Positions 56,261 to 64,000 of a stretch of DNA of 64,000 nucleotides are shown one piece after another. Every line of letters begins with the position of its first letter. The first letter of the stretch is position 1. The notes beneath the pieces were generated by a model. It had not been told where the DNA came from. It was given only the letters and a program-made list of their open reading frames with translations, and searched no databases. The translations under genes were made by a program, and so were the position numbers. The stretch covers positions 2,422,501 through 2,486,500 of the forward strand of contig NZ_CP060388.1 in NCBI RefSeq assembly GCF_014280435.1, in the 5' to 3' direction. This stretch comes from Sphingobium sp. KCTC 72723 (lineage in GTDB: Bacteria; Pseudomonadota; Alphaproteobacteria; Sphingomonadales; Sphingomonadaceae).

Positions 56261-57922
56261 TCATGGCCCGATATAGTTGATCATGCCCTGTTGCGGGTCG
56301 GGCGTGTCGGTGCGCCAGCGGACCGACCCGAACGGTCGTTCCAGCCGCCGCCGCACGCGCAGGTCGCCATGCTTGTGGAAGGAGCGGGCGTGCAGCTGAA
56401 TGTCCTTGTCCGCCTGGGTGAAGCGTTCGCGCATGTGCAGATAATCGCCCCAGGTCGGGCATTGATAGCGCTCGGTCCACTGCGCCGGGTCGGCAATGTC
56501 GCGCGATATGGACCAGTTGAAACCGCCGTTGCGCAACCGGGTGCGCTGCACCTGCAACATCGCGCCGTAGAAATCGCGTGCCTGCGCCGGATCCACATCA
56601 TAGTCGATTTCGATGATGATCGGTCCCGACCGGCGAGTCAGCGCCATGCCGACTTCGGGTTCATTGTTGAGCAGGAAGGGTTCGACATCGGCTTCGTTGG
56701 TGTCGGGCAAGGGCAGCAGCAGCCCGATCAGCGGCAAGGCCGCAAGCGCCAGCCCCGAAAGATACAGCGCGCCATCGACAGCGATCTGGCCCGCGATCCA
56801 GCCCCATATCGCCGCGCCGATGGCAATGCCGCCGGTCAGTGCCGAAGAAAAGAGCGAGAGCGCCCGTGCCGTTACCCAGCGCGGCGCGGCCAGTTGCACC
56901 GCGACGTTGAACAGGGCGATGGTCAGGATATTCGCGCCGCCCGCGATGCACAAGGCAAGGCAGGTAAGCGGTACGGAGCGGCTGAAGCCCACCAGCGCGA
57001 GCGCCGCACCACTGACCAGCGCCAGAATGGTGACGGTGCGCTGCGTCCCGAAACGGTCCCGGCATGGTCCCACCAGCAATGCGCCGCCAACCGCACCGAC
57101 GCCACTCGCCCCCAGCAACAGGCCGAAAGTGCTGGCGTCGCCGCCCAGCAATTGTTTGGCGATGAGCGGCGCGAGCGCGGCAGACGATGCCCCCGCCAGA
57201 CCGAACAGGAAGGCGCGGACCAGCACGGTGCGGATCGGCGCAGCGTGGAGCGCATAGCGCGCGCCCGACACGATCGCGCGGTGAATCTGTTCGGGCGGCA
57301 GGCGGGAGGAAACATGGCGGCGCTGCCACAGGAAGAAGGCAATGAACAGCGGCAGATAACCGATGGCATTGACCGCAAAGGCCGCATGGGCGCCCGCCGC
57401 CAGCACGATCACCCCGCCGATCGCGGGGCCGAAACTGCGCGCGACATTATAGCTGATCGTGCCGAGGGCGATGGCAGCGGGGAGATGGTGCGCGCCGACT
57501 TGTTCGCTGATGGAGGATTGCCATGCGGGGGAATAGAGCGCGACCCCTGCCCCGATCAGCGAACAGAAGGCCAGCAGCATCCAGGGCGAACTATAGCCCG
57601 CCCATGCCAGCAGGGTCAGGATGGTTGCGCAGATCATGGAGAAAGCAAGGCCCGCCATGGCGATCCGCCGCCGGTCGAACATGTCGGCCAGCGCCCCGGC
57701 GGGCAATGCCACCAGCATCAGCGGCAGCATCAGCGCGCTTTGCACCAGTGCCACCATGCCGGGCGAGGGCGTGAGCCGGGTCATTTCCCATGCCGCGCCG
57801 ACGCCCAGGATCAACTGGCCGAAATTGGACAGCAGGCTGGCGGTCCAGATGCGGCGAAACACAGGTTCGCGCAGCGGCGCAAAGGTGCCGCCCGACGACC
57901 GTTCATGCCCTGCATTGCCCAT
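56261..57922 (-). CDS. MFS_3-family exporter with C-terminal cytoplasmic domain
   Basis: 553 residues. Residues 20-430 hold about 12 membrane segments with GALADMFDRRRIAMAG (loop motif) as in EntS-like MFS_3 carriers. Residues 440-553 are soluble, with the ABM-like IIIEIDYDVDPAQARDFYGAM, and end in GSVRWRTDTPDPQQG. This extension is normal for MFS_3 proteins. It lies 20 bp upstream of the DapB-like gene on the same strand. Confidence 0.83.
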   Translation of the reverse strand: MGNAGHERSSGGTFAPLREPVFRRIWTASLLSNFGQLILGVGAAWEMTRLTPSPGMVALVQSALMLPLMLVALPAGALADMFDRRRIAMAGLAFSMICATILTLLAWAGYSSPWMLLAFCSLIGAGVALYSPAWQSSISEQVGAHHLPAAIALGTISYNVARSFGPAIGGVIVLAAGAHAAFAVNAIGYLPLFIAFFLWQRRHVSSRLPPEQIHRAIVSGARYALHAAPIRTVLVRAFLFGLAGASSAALAPLIAKQLLGGDASTFGLLLGASGVGAVGGALLVGPCRDRFGTQRTVTILALVSGAALALVGFSRSVPLTCLALCIAGGANILTIALFNVAVQLAAPRWVTARALSLFSSALTGGIAIGAAIWGWIAGQIAVDGALYLSGLALAALPLIGLLLPLPDTNEADVEPFLLNNEPEVGMALTRRSGPIIIEIDYDVDPAQARDFYGAMLQVQRTRLRNGGFNWSISRDIADPAQWTERYQCPTWGDYLHMRERFTQADKDIQLHARSFHKHGDLRVRRRLERPFGSVRWRTDTPDPQQGMINYIGP

Positions 57923-58026
57923 CCTGACTCCTTTGCCCTTTACCTCCGCTCTACCTTGGGCAGGCGGCCTGTCCCCCGTCCATCCTGCACGCCCCCTGCC
58001 CTGCCATCAATCGCCCGCGCGATTGG

Positions 58027-58042
58027 GGAAGCAGGTGCTTCC
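58027..58042. promoter_or_regulatory. Inverted repeat before the thiolase gene
   Basis: GGAAGCA-GG-TGCTTCC, perfect 7-bp arms with a 2-bp spacer, 38 bp before the thiolase start. It has the size of a TetR or MarR operator and lies where a repressor would block transcription. The regulator is not identified; the MarR gene just downstream is a candidate. Confidence 0.45.
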
Positions 58043-58080
58043 ATGCGATAGCCGGGGCAACAATCCACAGGAGACGCGCC

Positions 58081-59337
58081 TTGGCAGAGGCCTATATCAT
58101 CGACGCGGTCCGCACCCCGCGCAGCATTAGCAAGCTGGGCAAGGGCGCGCTGTCGCATTTGCACCCCCAGCATGTGGCAGCGACGGTGCTGCGCGCGATC
58201 CGCGACCGCAACGGCATCGACACGGCCGATGTCGACGACATCATCTGGGGCACCAGTGCGCAGATGGGGTTGCAGGGCGGCGACATGGGGCGGATGGCGG
58301 CGCTGGACGCAGGTTATGACCAGCGCGCATCGGGCGTGACGTTGGACCGTTTCTGCGGCAGCGGGCTGACCGCGACCAACCTGGCCGCCGGGCAGATCAT
58401 GGCCGGGATGGAGGATCTGGTAGTAGCAGGCGGGACCGAGATGATGTCCCACGTCATGTCCTATGGCCAGTCGCTGCGGGAGGCAGGCGTGCCGTCTGTC
58501 GGCGGCCTTGGCACCGGCAATATGCGCTTGCAGGCGAAGCATCCCCAGTCGAACCAGGGCGTCGCCGCCGACGCGATCGCGGCGATGGAAGGCATTACGC
58601 GCGAACAGCTCGACGCCTTTGGCGCGGAAAGCCAGCGGCGGGCAGGCATCGCGATACAGGAGGGCCGCTTTGCCCGGTCGACCGTGCCGGTGGTGGACGA
58701 TGATGGCGCGATCATATTGGCGCATGAGGAATATCCCCGGCCCGGCACGACCGCCGCGCAGCTGGCGCAGTTGAAGCCAGCCTTTGCGGCGTTTTTCGAC
58801 ATGCCGTCGCGGGCGGACGGGCCGACTTTTCGCCAGCTCATCAACCAGAAATATCCTGATCTGGACATCACGCCGCTACATCATGCCGGAACGTCTTCGG
58901 GCGTGGTCGATGGCGCAGCGGCGATCCTGCTGGCGTCGGCCGATTATGCGCAGCGCCACGGCCTGAAACCCCGCGCGCGGATCGTGGCGACTGCCAATAT
59001 GGGGGACTGCCCGACGCTGATGCTGAACGGCCCTGTGCCTGCCGCGCGCAAGGTGTTGGCGCGGGCGGGGTTGACCATCGCGGATATTGACGTGTTCGAG
59101 GTCAACGAAGCCTTTGCAGTGGTGACGGAAAAGTTCATCCGCGACCTTGGGATCGACCGGGCGAAGCTCAATCCCAATGGCGGGGCGATCGCGCTGGGCC
59201 ATCCGATCGGCGCGACCGGGGCAGTGCTGATCGGCACCGCGCTGGACGAGCTGGAACGGACGGGCGGGCGCTATGCCCTGATCACCATGTGCGCGGCAGG
59301 CGGCATGGCGCCAGCGATCATCATCGAACGTGTCTGA
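58081..59337 (+). CDS. Acetyl-CoA acetyltransferase (thiolase)
   Basis: 418 residues. Nucleophile Cys92 in DRFCGSG, His in VNEAFA and GHPIGATG, and the second Cys in CAAGGMAP are all present, giving full thiolase chemistry. The start codon is TTG, eight bases after AGGAG. Probably cleaves a 3-oxoacyl-CoA produced by the ACAD and hydratase enzymes in the window. Followed by a MarR gene 85 bp on. Confidence 0.9.
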   Translation: MAEAYIIDAVRTPRSISKLGKGALSHLHPQHVAATVLRAIRDRNGIDTADVDDIIWGTSAQMGLQGGDMGRMAALDAGYDQRASGVTLDRFCGSGLTATNLAAGQIMAGMEDLVVAGGTEMMSHVMSYGQSLREAGVPSVGGLGTGNMRLQAKHPQSNQGVAADAIAAMEGITREQLDAFGAESQRRAGIAIQEGRFARSTVPVVDDDGAIILAHEEYPRPGTTAAQLAQLKPAFAAFFDMPSRADGPTFRQLINQKYPDLDITPLHHAGTSSGVVDGAAAILLASADYAQRHGLKPRARIVATANMGDCPTLMLNGPVPAARKVLARAGLTIADIDVFEVNEAFAVVTEKFIRDLGIDRAKLNPNGGAIALGHPIGATGAVLIGTALDELERTGGRYALITMCAAGGMAPAIIIERV

Positions 59338-59393
59338 ACCCCGACCCCAAATAACGCCACCCTGCCATTTGGAGGACGAGCTTTCTTTCGTTT

Positions 59394-59406
59394 CGCCACG
59401 GTGGCG
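59394..59406. promoter_or_regulatory. Inverted repeat before the MarR gene
   Basis: CGCCAC-G-GTGGCG, perfect 6-bp arms, 16 bp upstream of the ATG at 59423. It could serve autoregulation; composition alone makes a chance match possible. Confidence 0.3.
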
Positions 59407-59422
59407 CTATGGTGCGACGACG

Positions 59423-59884
59423 ATGACCAAGCCGATTGACGATCTGATCGCGGAAAACCCCACGGCGCTCAAGCGCAATGCGTCGCTGAAACTGACAGTG
59501 ATCGCGCGGCAGTTGCGCGCCCATTTCGACCAGAGCGTGGTGCGGTTGGGCGTGACCCGATCGCAATGGACCGTGATCGCGGCAGTGGCGCGGCATCCCG
59601 GCGCGACGCAGCGGGAAATCGCCAACATGCTGGAAATCGCCGAGGCGTCGGCCGGGCGGCTGATCGACCGGCTGTGCGCCGACGGGTTGCTGGAACGCCG
59701 CGCCAAGGATGACGACCGGCGCGCCCATGCCGTGTTCCTGACCGAAACGGGCAAGACGATCACCACACAATTGGCGGGCATCGCGCGGGAGAATGAGGAA
59801 GTCGCCTTTGCCCGCTTCGATGTCGATGACCTTACGCGCTTCAACGCGCTGCTGGACATGATTTCGGAAAATATCGCCAAATAG
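59423..59884 (+). CDS. MarR-family regulator
   Basis: 153 residues. VTRSQWTVIAAVARHPGATQREIANMLEIAEASAGRLIDRL is the helix-turn-helix region and RRAKDDDRRAHAVFLTETG the wing with the conserved DxR-type pattern. Its ligand may be a CoA ester or aromatic acid handled by the surrounding enzymes. The ATG at 59423 is preferred; an open frame starting within the thiolase end would add 31 atypical residues. Confidence 0.85.
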   Translation: MTKPIDDLIAENPTALKRNASLKLTVIARQLRAHFDQSVVRLGVTRSQWTVIAAVARHPGATQREIANMLEIAEASAGRLIDRLCADGLLERRAKDDDRRAHAVFLTETGKTITTQLAGIARENEEVAFARFDVDDLTRFNALLDMISENIAK

Positions 59885-59885
59885 C

Positions 59886-59921
59886 AAAAGGGCCGCTTCC
59901 TTGTGGGAAGCGGCCCTTTTT
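59886..59921. terminator. Strong terminator after the MarR gene
   Basis: An 11-bp perfect stem, GGGCCGCTTCC / GGAAGCGGCCC, with loop TTGTG, flanked by AAAA and TTTTT. Functions on both strands between convergent genes. Confidence 0.93.
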
Positions 59922-59941
59922 GCGTCAGGTTGCCGGTGTAA

Positions 59942-60250
59942 TCAGTGCGCGGTCAGCAGGTCGCGCTTGGACAGGCTGGTGACCAGCTTGCCATCGGCAG
60001 CGGCCAGGCTGGCGGCGGGAACGACGACCATCTTGCCATTGAGGATGATCTGCGCCGCGCCATCGGCAGCGACGCGATAGACGGCGGCCAGGCGGTCGCC
60101 CGACGCGGTATAGAGCATCTTGCCTTTATAGTCGGTGGCGCTGACCGCAGCGGCGGAAGACAGCTGTACCGCGTCGTCGGCAGCCGCGACCTGAGGGGCG
60201 GTGGCGACAGCGAGAGAGACAGTCAGGATGATATTGGCAAAAGCAGACAT
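59942..60250 (-). CDS. Small secreted protein, PRC-barrel-like
   Basis: 102 residues. N-terminal signal peptide (SAFANIILTVSLAVATAPQVAAA) with likely cleavage after AAA. The mature part has KGKMLYTASGDRLAAVYRVAADG and a strand NGKMVVVPAASL, reminiscent of PRC-barrel or photosynthetic-reaction-centre H-like domains. Function unknown. It has its own promoter with a dyad (60290-60339). Confidence 0.7.
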   Translation of the reverse strand: MSAFANIILTVSLAVATAPQVAAADDAVQLSSAAAVSATDYKGKMLYTASGDRLAAVYRVAADGAAQIILNGKMVVVPAASLAAADGKLVTSLSKRDLLTAH

Positions 60251-60289
60251 GGCGAACCTCTGGTCAAAAAGGGATAGTGATTCATTTAA

Positions 60290-60339
60290 TACTAAGGCAG
60301 GTTAGTAGTTTGCCAAAAATATGTCAACCTAGCTTAGTA
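60290..60339 (-). promoter_or_regulatory. Promoter with two inverted TACTAAG boxes
   Basis: TACTAAGGCAGGTT (60290-60303) and, inverted, AACCTAGCTTAGTA (60326-60339) form a dyad with 12 of 14 matches. Between them a minus-strand promoter is predicted: TTGACA at 60327-60322, 17-bp spacer, TAACCT at 60304-60299. TACTAA/TTAGTA also forms a smaller palindrome over the -10. Regulator unknown. Confidence 0.5.
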
Positions 60340-60364
60340 TATTTTTTGCAGCTGCGAACGAACG

Positions 60365-60392
60365 AGGGCGCGCCGGTTGCCCGACGCGCCCT
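60365..60392. terminator. Hairpin after the minus-strand SDR gene
   Basis: AGGGCGCG pairs with CGCGCCCT around a 12-base loop. It lies 26 bp past the SDR stop codon. A T run follows only on the plus strand, so termination efficiency is uncertain. Confidence 0.5.
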
Positions 60393-60417
60393 TTGCGACA
60401 GCATAGGATGATAGGAT

Positions 60418-61209
60418 TCAGCGCGGCGGAAAGCGGATCGCGCCGTCGATGCGGAACGTCTGGGCATTGATATAGCTGTTGCGCGCCAGTTCCATGGCGA
60501 GGCTGGCAAATTCGTCCGGCTGGCCGAGGCGACGGGGGAAAGGCACCGATTTTTCCAGATTTTCATACATGGGCGGGTTCATTTCCTTGAACCGCAGCAT
60601 CGGCGGAGTAGCGAAAATGCCGGGCATGATCGCATTGACCCGGATGCCCAGGTCCATCAGGTCGCGCGCCATCGGCAGGACCATGCCGTTGACCCCGGCC
60701 TTGAGCGATCCATAGGCGATCTGCCCCACCTGCCCGTCCTCTGCCGCTGCGCTGGAGGTCAGGATGATGCTGCCCCGTTCATTGTCCACCAGCGGATCGA
60801 GCGAGGCCATGCCGAGCGCGGAAATGGACGCCATACGATAACTGGCGACCAATATCCCTTGCGCGGAAAGGGCGTAATCTTCGGTCGAGAGGCGTTTGAA
60901 GCCGCCGCTTTCCTTGTCCTTCGACACGGTCTTGCCGCCCTTCGACACCATGGCGCAATGAACGAGCAGACGTTCCTGCCCTTGCGTTGCGCGGGCCTGG
61001 TCGAAACCGGCGATCGCGCTTTCCTCCGAAAGTATGTCCACCTTGCAGAACGTCGCGCCGACCTGCTCCGCGATTTCCTGCCCCTGATCCTGATTGATAT
61101 CGAAGATCGCGACCTTCGCACCCGCAGCACGCAAGGCCTTTACCGTGGCAAGGCCAAGGCCCGATGCGCCGCCGGTGACGATGGCGGCAAGCGAAGAGTC
61201 AATGATCAT
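60418..61209 (-). CDS. SDR, 3-hydroxyacyl-CoA dehydrogenase type 2-like
   Basis: 263 residues. TGGASGLGLATVKALRAAG, IFDIN (Asp, NAD preference), HCAMV replacing NNAG, ILTSSAAAEDGQ and YGSLK. This set matches the HSD17B10-like group that oxidises 3-hydroxyacyl-CoA or hydroxysteroids. GGAGGACCGCC precedes the ATG at 61209. Divergent from a CaiB CoA-transferase over 224 bp. Confidence 0.85.
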   Translation of the reverse strand: MIIDSSLAAIVTGGASGLGLATVKALRAAGAKVAIFDINQDQGQEIAEQVGATFCKVDILSEESAIAGFDQARATQGQERLLVHCAMVSKGGKTVSKDKESGGFKRLSTEDYALSAQGILVASYRMASISALGMASLDPLVDNERGSIILTSSAAAEDGQVGQIAYGSLKAGVNGMVLPMARDLMDLGIRVNAIMPGIFATPPMLRFKEMNPPMYENLEKSVPFPRRLGQPDEFASLAMELARNSYINAQTFRIDGAIRFPPR

Positions 61210-61394
61210 GGCGGTCCTCCGGTATCTTTCCACCTGCCGCTATCGGCCCGTAAAGCGTGCCGCTCAATCCCCCGCCCACCATATCGCAGCGGCGGTGACA
61301 GGCCGCTTTGCATCGTGCCTGCGATAGCCCGCATCCAACAGCCTGTCGGGTCTTGCAGCGGTGGCCCCAGCTTCTACCCTTTGCCCATGACATG

Positions 61395-61411
61395 CGTCGC
61401 GTCGTGCGACG
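61395..61411. promoter_or_regulatory. Inverted repeat upstream of the CoA-transferase gene
   Basis: CGTCGC-GTCGT-GCGACG, 6-bp arms with 5-bp spacer, about 22 bp before the start. A possible operator or mRNA leader hairpin; the high GC content makes this weak. Confidence 0.3.
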
Positions 61412-61433
61412 AGCGAGGGGATCGGGACAGACT

Positions 61434-62660
61434 ATGACCCAGGTGATGAAGGGCGTGCGCGTTCTGGAAGTGGCGCAATTCACCTATGTGCCAGCCGCAG
61501 GCGCGATACTGGCCGACTGGGGCGCAGACGTCATCAAGATCGAGCATCCGGTGCGCGGCGACACGCAGCGCGGATTTCTGAACATGGGTGGCGTGACGCT
61601 GGACCCCCTGCGCCACACATTGTTCGAACATCCCAATCGCGGCAAGCGCAGCGTGGGCATCGACCTGTCGACGGCGGAGGGGCAGGAAGTCCTGTACGAG
61701 CTGGCCAAGACGGCGGACGTATTCCTGACCAATTACCTGCCGCAGGTAAGACAGAAGAACAAGTTCGACATCGAGCATATTCGCGCGGCCAACCCCGACA
61801 TCATCTATGCGCGGGGGAGCGCGCTGGGCGACAAGGGGCCGGAACGGCTGGTCGGCGGGTTCGACGGCACCTGCTTCTGGTCGCGCAGCGGCGTCGCTTA
61901 TGCCATGACGCCCGAAGGGATGCCCGGCCCGTTGACGCAGGGCATTCCCGCATTCGGCGATTCTATCGGCGGGATGTTCATTGCAGGGGGCATATCGGGC
62001 GCGCTGCTGCACCGGGAAAAGACCGGCGAGGCGACCGAACTGGACGTATCGCTGTTAAGCGCGGCCTGGTGGGCGTCGGGCGCGCTGATTTCGCAGGTGA
62101 TGGAAACCGGGATCGAGACGCGCAACGGGATGCCGACATCGGGCGGATCGCTGCGTAACCCGTTCATGGGCAATTTCCGCACATCCGACGGCGGCACGAT
62201 TAATCTGTGCATGGTCAGCCCCACCGGCCTGATCGCCGACACCTTCGCGCATATGGGCGTGCCGGAAGCGGCGGACGATCCGCGCTTCAAGGATGTATTG
62301 TCGCTGATCGACAATGCGGGCGCGGCAAGCGACATATTGGTCAAGGCGTTCGCCGGGCAGACATTCGATTATTGGCGCACGCACCTCAAGACCATGAAGG
62401 GCCAGTGGGCGCCGGTGCAGAGTTTCACCGACCTTTTGACCGACGAGCAGGCGCTGGCCAACGACATGATCATCGAGGTCGAGGGCGCGGATGGCGGCAA
62501 GCCGTTGCGGCTGGTGCGCGGGCCGGTGCAGTTCGATGGCAAGCCGCTGGAAACCACACGCGCGCCCCAGGCGTCTGAGCATACCGAGATCGTCCTGATG
62601 GAAATGGGCGTCGCGTGGGACAAGATCGAACAATGGAAGGCCTGCGGCGCGATTGCGTAA
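61434..62660 (+). CDS. CaiB/BaiF class III CoA-transferase
   Basis: 408 residues. MKGVRVLEVAQFTYVPAAGAILADWGADVIKIEHPVRGD is the family signature (given in part), with NRGKRSVGIDLSTAEGQE following. It differs from the other CaiB-type protein (29191). Acts in the cytoplasm, moving CoA to the carboxylate that the operon metabolises. Start at 61434 follows GGGACAGACT. First gene of a three-gene operon with a small protein and an AMP-ligase. Confidence 0.87.
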   Translation: MTQVMKGVRVLEVAQFTYVPAAGAILADWGADVIKIEHPVRGDTQRGFLNMGGVTLDPLRHTLFEHPNRGKRSVGIDLSTAEGQEVLYELAKTADVFLTNYLPQVRQKNKFDIEHIRAANPDIIYARGSALGDKGPERLVGGFDGTCFWSRSGVAYAMTPEGMPGPLTQGIPAFGDSIGGMFIAGGISGALLHREKTGEATELDVSLLSAAWWASGALISQVMETGIETRNGMPTSGGSLRNPFMGNFRTSDGGTINLCMVSPTGLIADTFAHMGVPEAADDPRFKDVLSLIDNAGAASDILVKAFAGQTFDYWRTHLKTMKGQWAPVQSFTDLLTDEQALANDMIIEVEGADGGKPLRLVRGPVQFDGKPLETTRAPQASEHTEIVLMEMGVAWDKIEQWKACGAIA

Positions 62661-62673
62661 GGCTTTGAAAGGC

Positions 62674-62973
62674 ATGATGACGATGAAACCGGGAACGAAA
62701 CTGAAAAGCGCGGTGTGTGACACCGAAGTGATGGTGATCCGTAGCGGCACCGGCGCAATCGAATGTGGCGGCGTGGCGATGGGCGAGGGCAAGCCGGAGG
62801 CGGTCGGCACGCCGAACGCAGACTTTACGACCGGCACGCTGATGGGCAAGCGCTATGTCAATGATGCCGGCACGTTCGAATTGCTGTGCGTGAAGCCGGG
62901 CAAGGGATCGCTGTCAGTCGATGGCGTGGCGTTGCACGTCAAGGACGCCAAGCCCCTGCCCGCTTCGGATTGA
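62674..62973 (+). CDS. Small protein of unknown function, 99 aa
   Basis: A beta-rich protein (KLKSAVCDTEVMVIRSGTG, ECGGVAMG, FELLCVKPGKGSLSVDG) with three cysteines, two spaced 16 residues apart. No family name recognised. Three close ATGs exist; 62674 follows AAAGG. It lies 13 bp after the CoA-transferase and 10 bp before the ligase, so co-expression is sure. It may be a subunit or carrier for one of them. Confidence 0.7.
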   Translation: MMTMKPGTKLKSAVCDTEVMVIRSGTGAIECGGVAMGEGKPEAVGTPNADFTTGTLMGKRYVNDAGTFELLCVKPGKGSLSVDGVALHVKDAKPLPASD

Positions 62974-62983
62974 ACGACACAAG

Positions 62984-64000
62984 ATGAACATCGCCCTTTT
63001 TCTGGAAATGGCCGCCGATGCCGCGCCCGACCGGATCGCTTTAGTGTGCGACGGCACGCGCTGGACCTATGCCGACCTGTTGGCGGGTGCGCGCGGGGCC
63101 GCTGCGCTGATCCGGCAAAGCGGCGTTGCGCATGTCGCGTTGCTCGACGAAAGCAGCGAGGCGGCGGCGATGGCGCTGTTCGGTGCGGCGCTGGCTGGTG
63201 TGCCTTATGTACCGTTGAATTACCGGCTGGCCGACGCGGATCTGGGCGCGTTGCTGGCGCGGATCAGCCCGGCGCTGATCGTTGGGGATGGCGCGCGGGT
63301 GGCGCGGATATGCCCCGATGCGGCCAATATCGTGCTGGCACGCGGCGATTTCGTCGCACAGGCGCAAGTGCTGGCGGTGGATGCGGCGACGGACGCGGAT
63401 GAGGGCGACGATGTCGCGATCCAGCTATTCACCAGCGGCACGACCGCTGCGCCCAAGGCAGCGATCTTGCGCCACGCCAATCTGGTGTCTTACATCCTTG
63501 GCACGGTGGAGTTCGCCGCCGCGCCGGAGGAGGACGCTGCGCTGGTCAGCGTACCGCCATATCATATTGCGGGCATCGCCGCGTTGCTGAGTTCCATCTA
63601 TGCGATGCGGCGCATATTGATGCTGCCCGCCTTTTCGCCCGAAGCCTGGCTGGCGCTGGCGGCGGAAGAGCGGGCGAGCAATGCGTTCGTCGTGCCGACC
63701 ATGCTGGCGCGGATCATCGAGACGATGGGTAAAGGTGGAGCGCCAGACCTTTCCGCGTTGCGCGCCATCGCTTATGGTGGCGGCAAGATGCCCACCGAAT
63801 TGATTCATCAGGCGCTGGACCTGTTTCCCGCCACGGGCTTTACCAATGCCTATGGCCTGACCGAAACCAGTTCGACCATCGCCCTGTTGGGACCGGACGA
63901 GCATCGCGCAGCCCATGGGTCGGCCGATGCGCAGGTGCGGGCGCGGCTGGGGTCGGTCGGGCGGCCGCTGCCCACCGTCGAAATCGAAATTCGCGACGAG
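62984..64000 (+). CDS. AMP-forming acyl/aryl-CoA ligase, N-terminal part
   Basis: 339 residues are visible; a full ligase has about 500-550. The adenylate-forming signature FTSGTTAAPKAA (usual form TSGTTGxPKG, here Ala replaces the middle Gly) and the later NAYGLTETSS are present. The C-terminal lid domain with the catalytic lysine lies beyond the right edge. Substrate cannot be assigned; association with a CaiB transferase suggests an aromatic or branched acid. Confidence 0.87.
   Translation, partial: MNIALFLEMAADAAPDRIALVCDGTRWTYADLLAGARGAAALIRQSGVAHVALLDESSEAAAMALFGAALAGVPYVPLNYRLADADLGALLARISPALIVGDGARVARICPDAANIVLARGDFVAQAQVLAVDAATDADEGDDVAIQLFTSGTTAAPKAAILRHANLVSYILGTVEFAAAPEEDAALVSVPPYHIAGIAALLSSIYAMRRILMLPAFSPEAWLALAAEERASNAFVVPTMLARIIETMGKGGAPDLSALRAIAYGGGKMPTELIHQALDLFPATGFTNAYGLTETSSTIALLGPDEHRAAHGSADAQVRARLGSVGRPLPTVEIEIRDE

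Noticed and set aside
56240..58051. Open frame of 603 codons on the plus strand
   Set aside because: Antisense of the MFS_3 gene, whose membrane segments and motifs are clear; the plus product is a low-complexity Gln/Arg-rich sequence.

Overview
The window comes from a high-GC alphaproteobacterium, almost certainly a sphingomonad (Sphingobium, Novosphingobium or Sphingomonas type). The evidence is the protocatechuate 4,5-cleavage (lig) gene set, a feruloyl-CoA route built like that of Sphingobium SYK-6 (FerC-LigV-FerB-FerA), and intergenic palindromes with a GCGAAGGC core. Nearly all the DNA codes for catabolic enzymes, transporters and their regulators. I see no rRNA, tRNA, CRISPR array, insertion sequence or replication gene, and no gene-free stretch longer than 300 bases.

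Left part (1-17.5 kb), plant-phenolic catabolism. The order is pobA (cut by the left edge), ferC (MarR) divergent from ligV-ferB-ferA, a DUF3237 protein, an AAHS aromatic-acid transporter, pobR (AraC), a 75-aa protein, then ligC-ligB-ligA-ligJ plus a DUF1932 dehydrogenase on the minus strand. ligR (LysR with two HTH domains) is divergent from ligK-ligU-ligI. Together these genes convert ferulate and p-coumarate to vanillin or 4-hydroxybenzaldehyde, then to vanillate or 4-hydroxybenzoate. 4-Hydroxybenzoate goes to protocatechuate, and protocatechuate to pyruvate plus oxaloacetate. Only a vanillate O-demethylase is missing from the window.

Middle part (17.5-45 kb), CoA-dependent and oxygenase modules of unknown substrate. 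It holds a type-B carboxylesterase, a SnoaL-like protein, an SDR-SDR-TetR operon and a TauD-type dioxygenase that appears to share the same TetR operator, and a ParDE toxin-antitoxin pair. A tight five-gene operon follows (acyl-CoA dehydrogenase, CitE-like lyase, CoA-transferase, enoyl-CoA hydratase, Rieske oxygenase). Then come a CaiB-type CoA-transferase, a second Rieske oxygenase, two long-plus-short acyl-CoA dehydrogenase pairs around a Rieske ferredoxin, an aldo/keto reductase, a dienelactone hydrolase, a thiamine-dependent E1 alpha/beta pair with a separate stand-alone lipoyl-domain protein, an FAD dehydrogenase, a crotonase and a Gfo/Idh/MocA oxidoreductase.

Right part (45-64 kb). A minus-strand operon encodes a LuxE-like acyl-activating enzyme, a LuxC-like acyl-CoA reductase, an SDR, an MFS carrier, a DUF1330 protein, a PAP2 phosphatase and an AhpD/CMD-like protein. 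It is divergent from a TetR-MFS-SDR operon. The remainder is a DapB-like dehydrogenase, an MFS_3 exporter, thiolase-MarR, a small secreted protein, another SDR, and a CaiB CoA-transferase, small protein and AMP-ligase operon cut by the right edge. The LuxC/LuxE operon and the E1-plus-free-lipoyl-domain set are the least conventional systems here.
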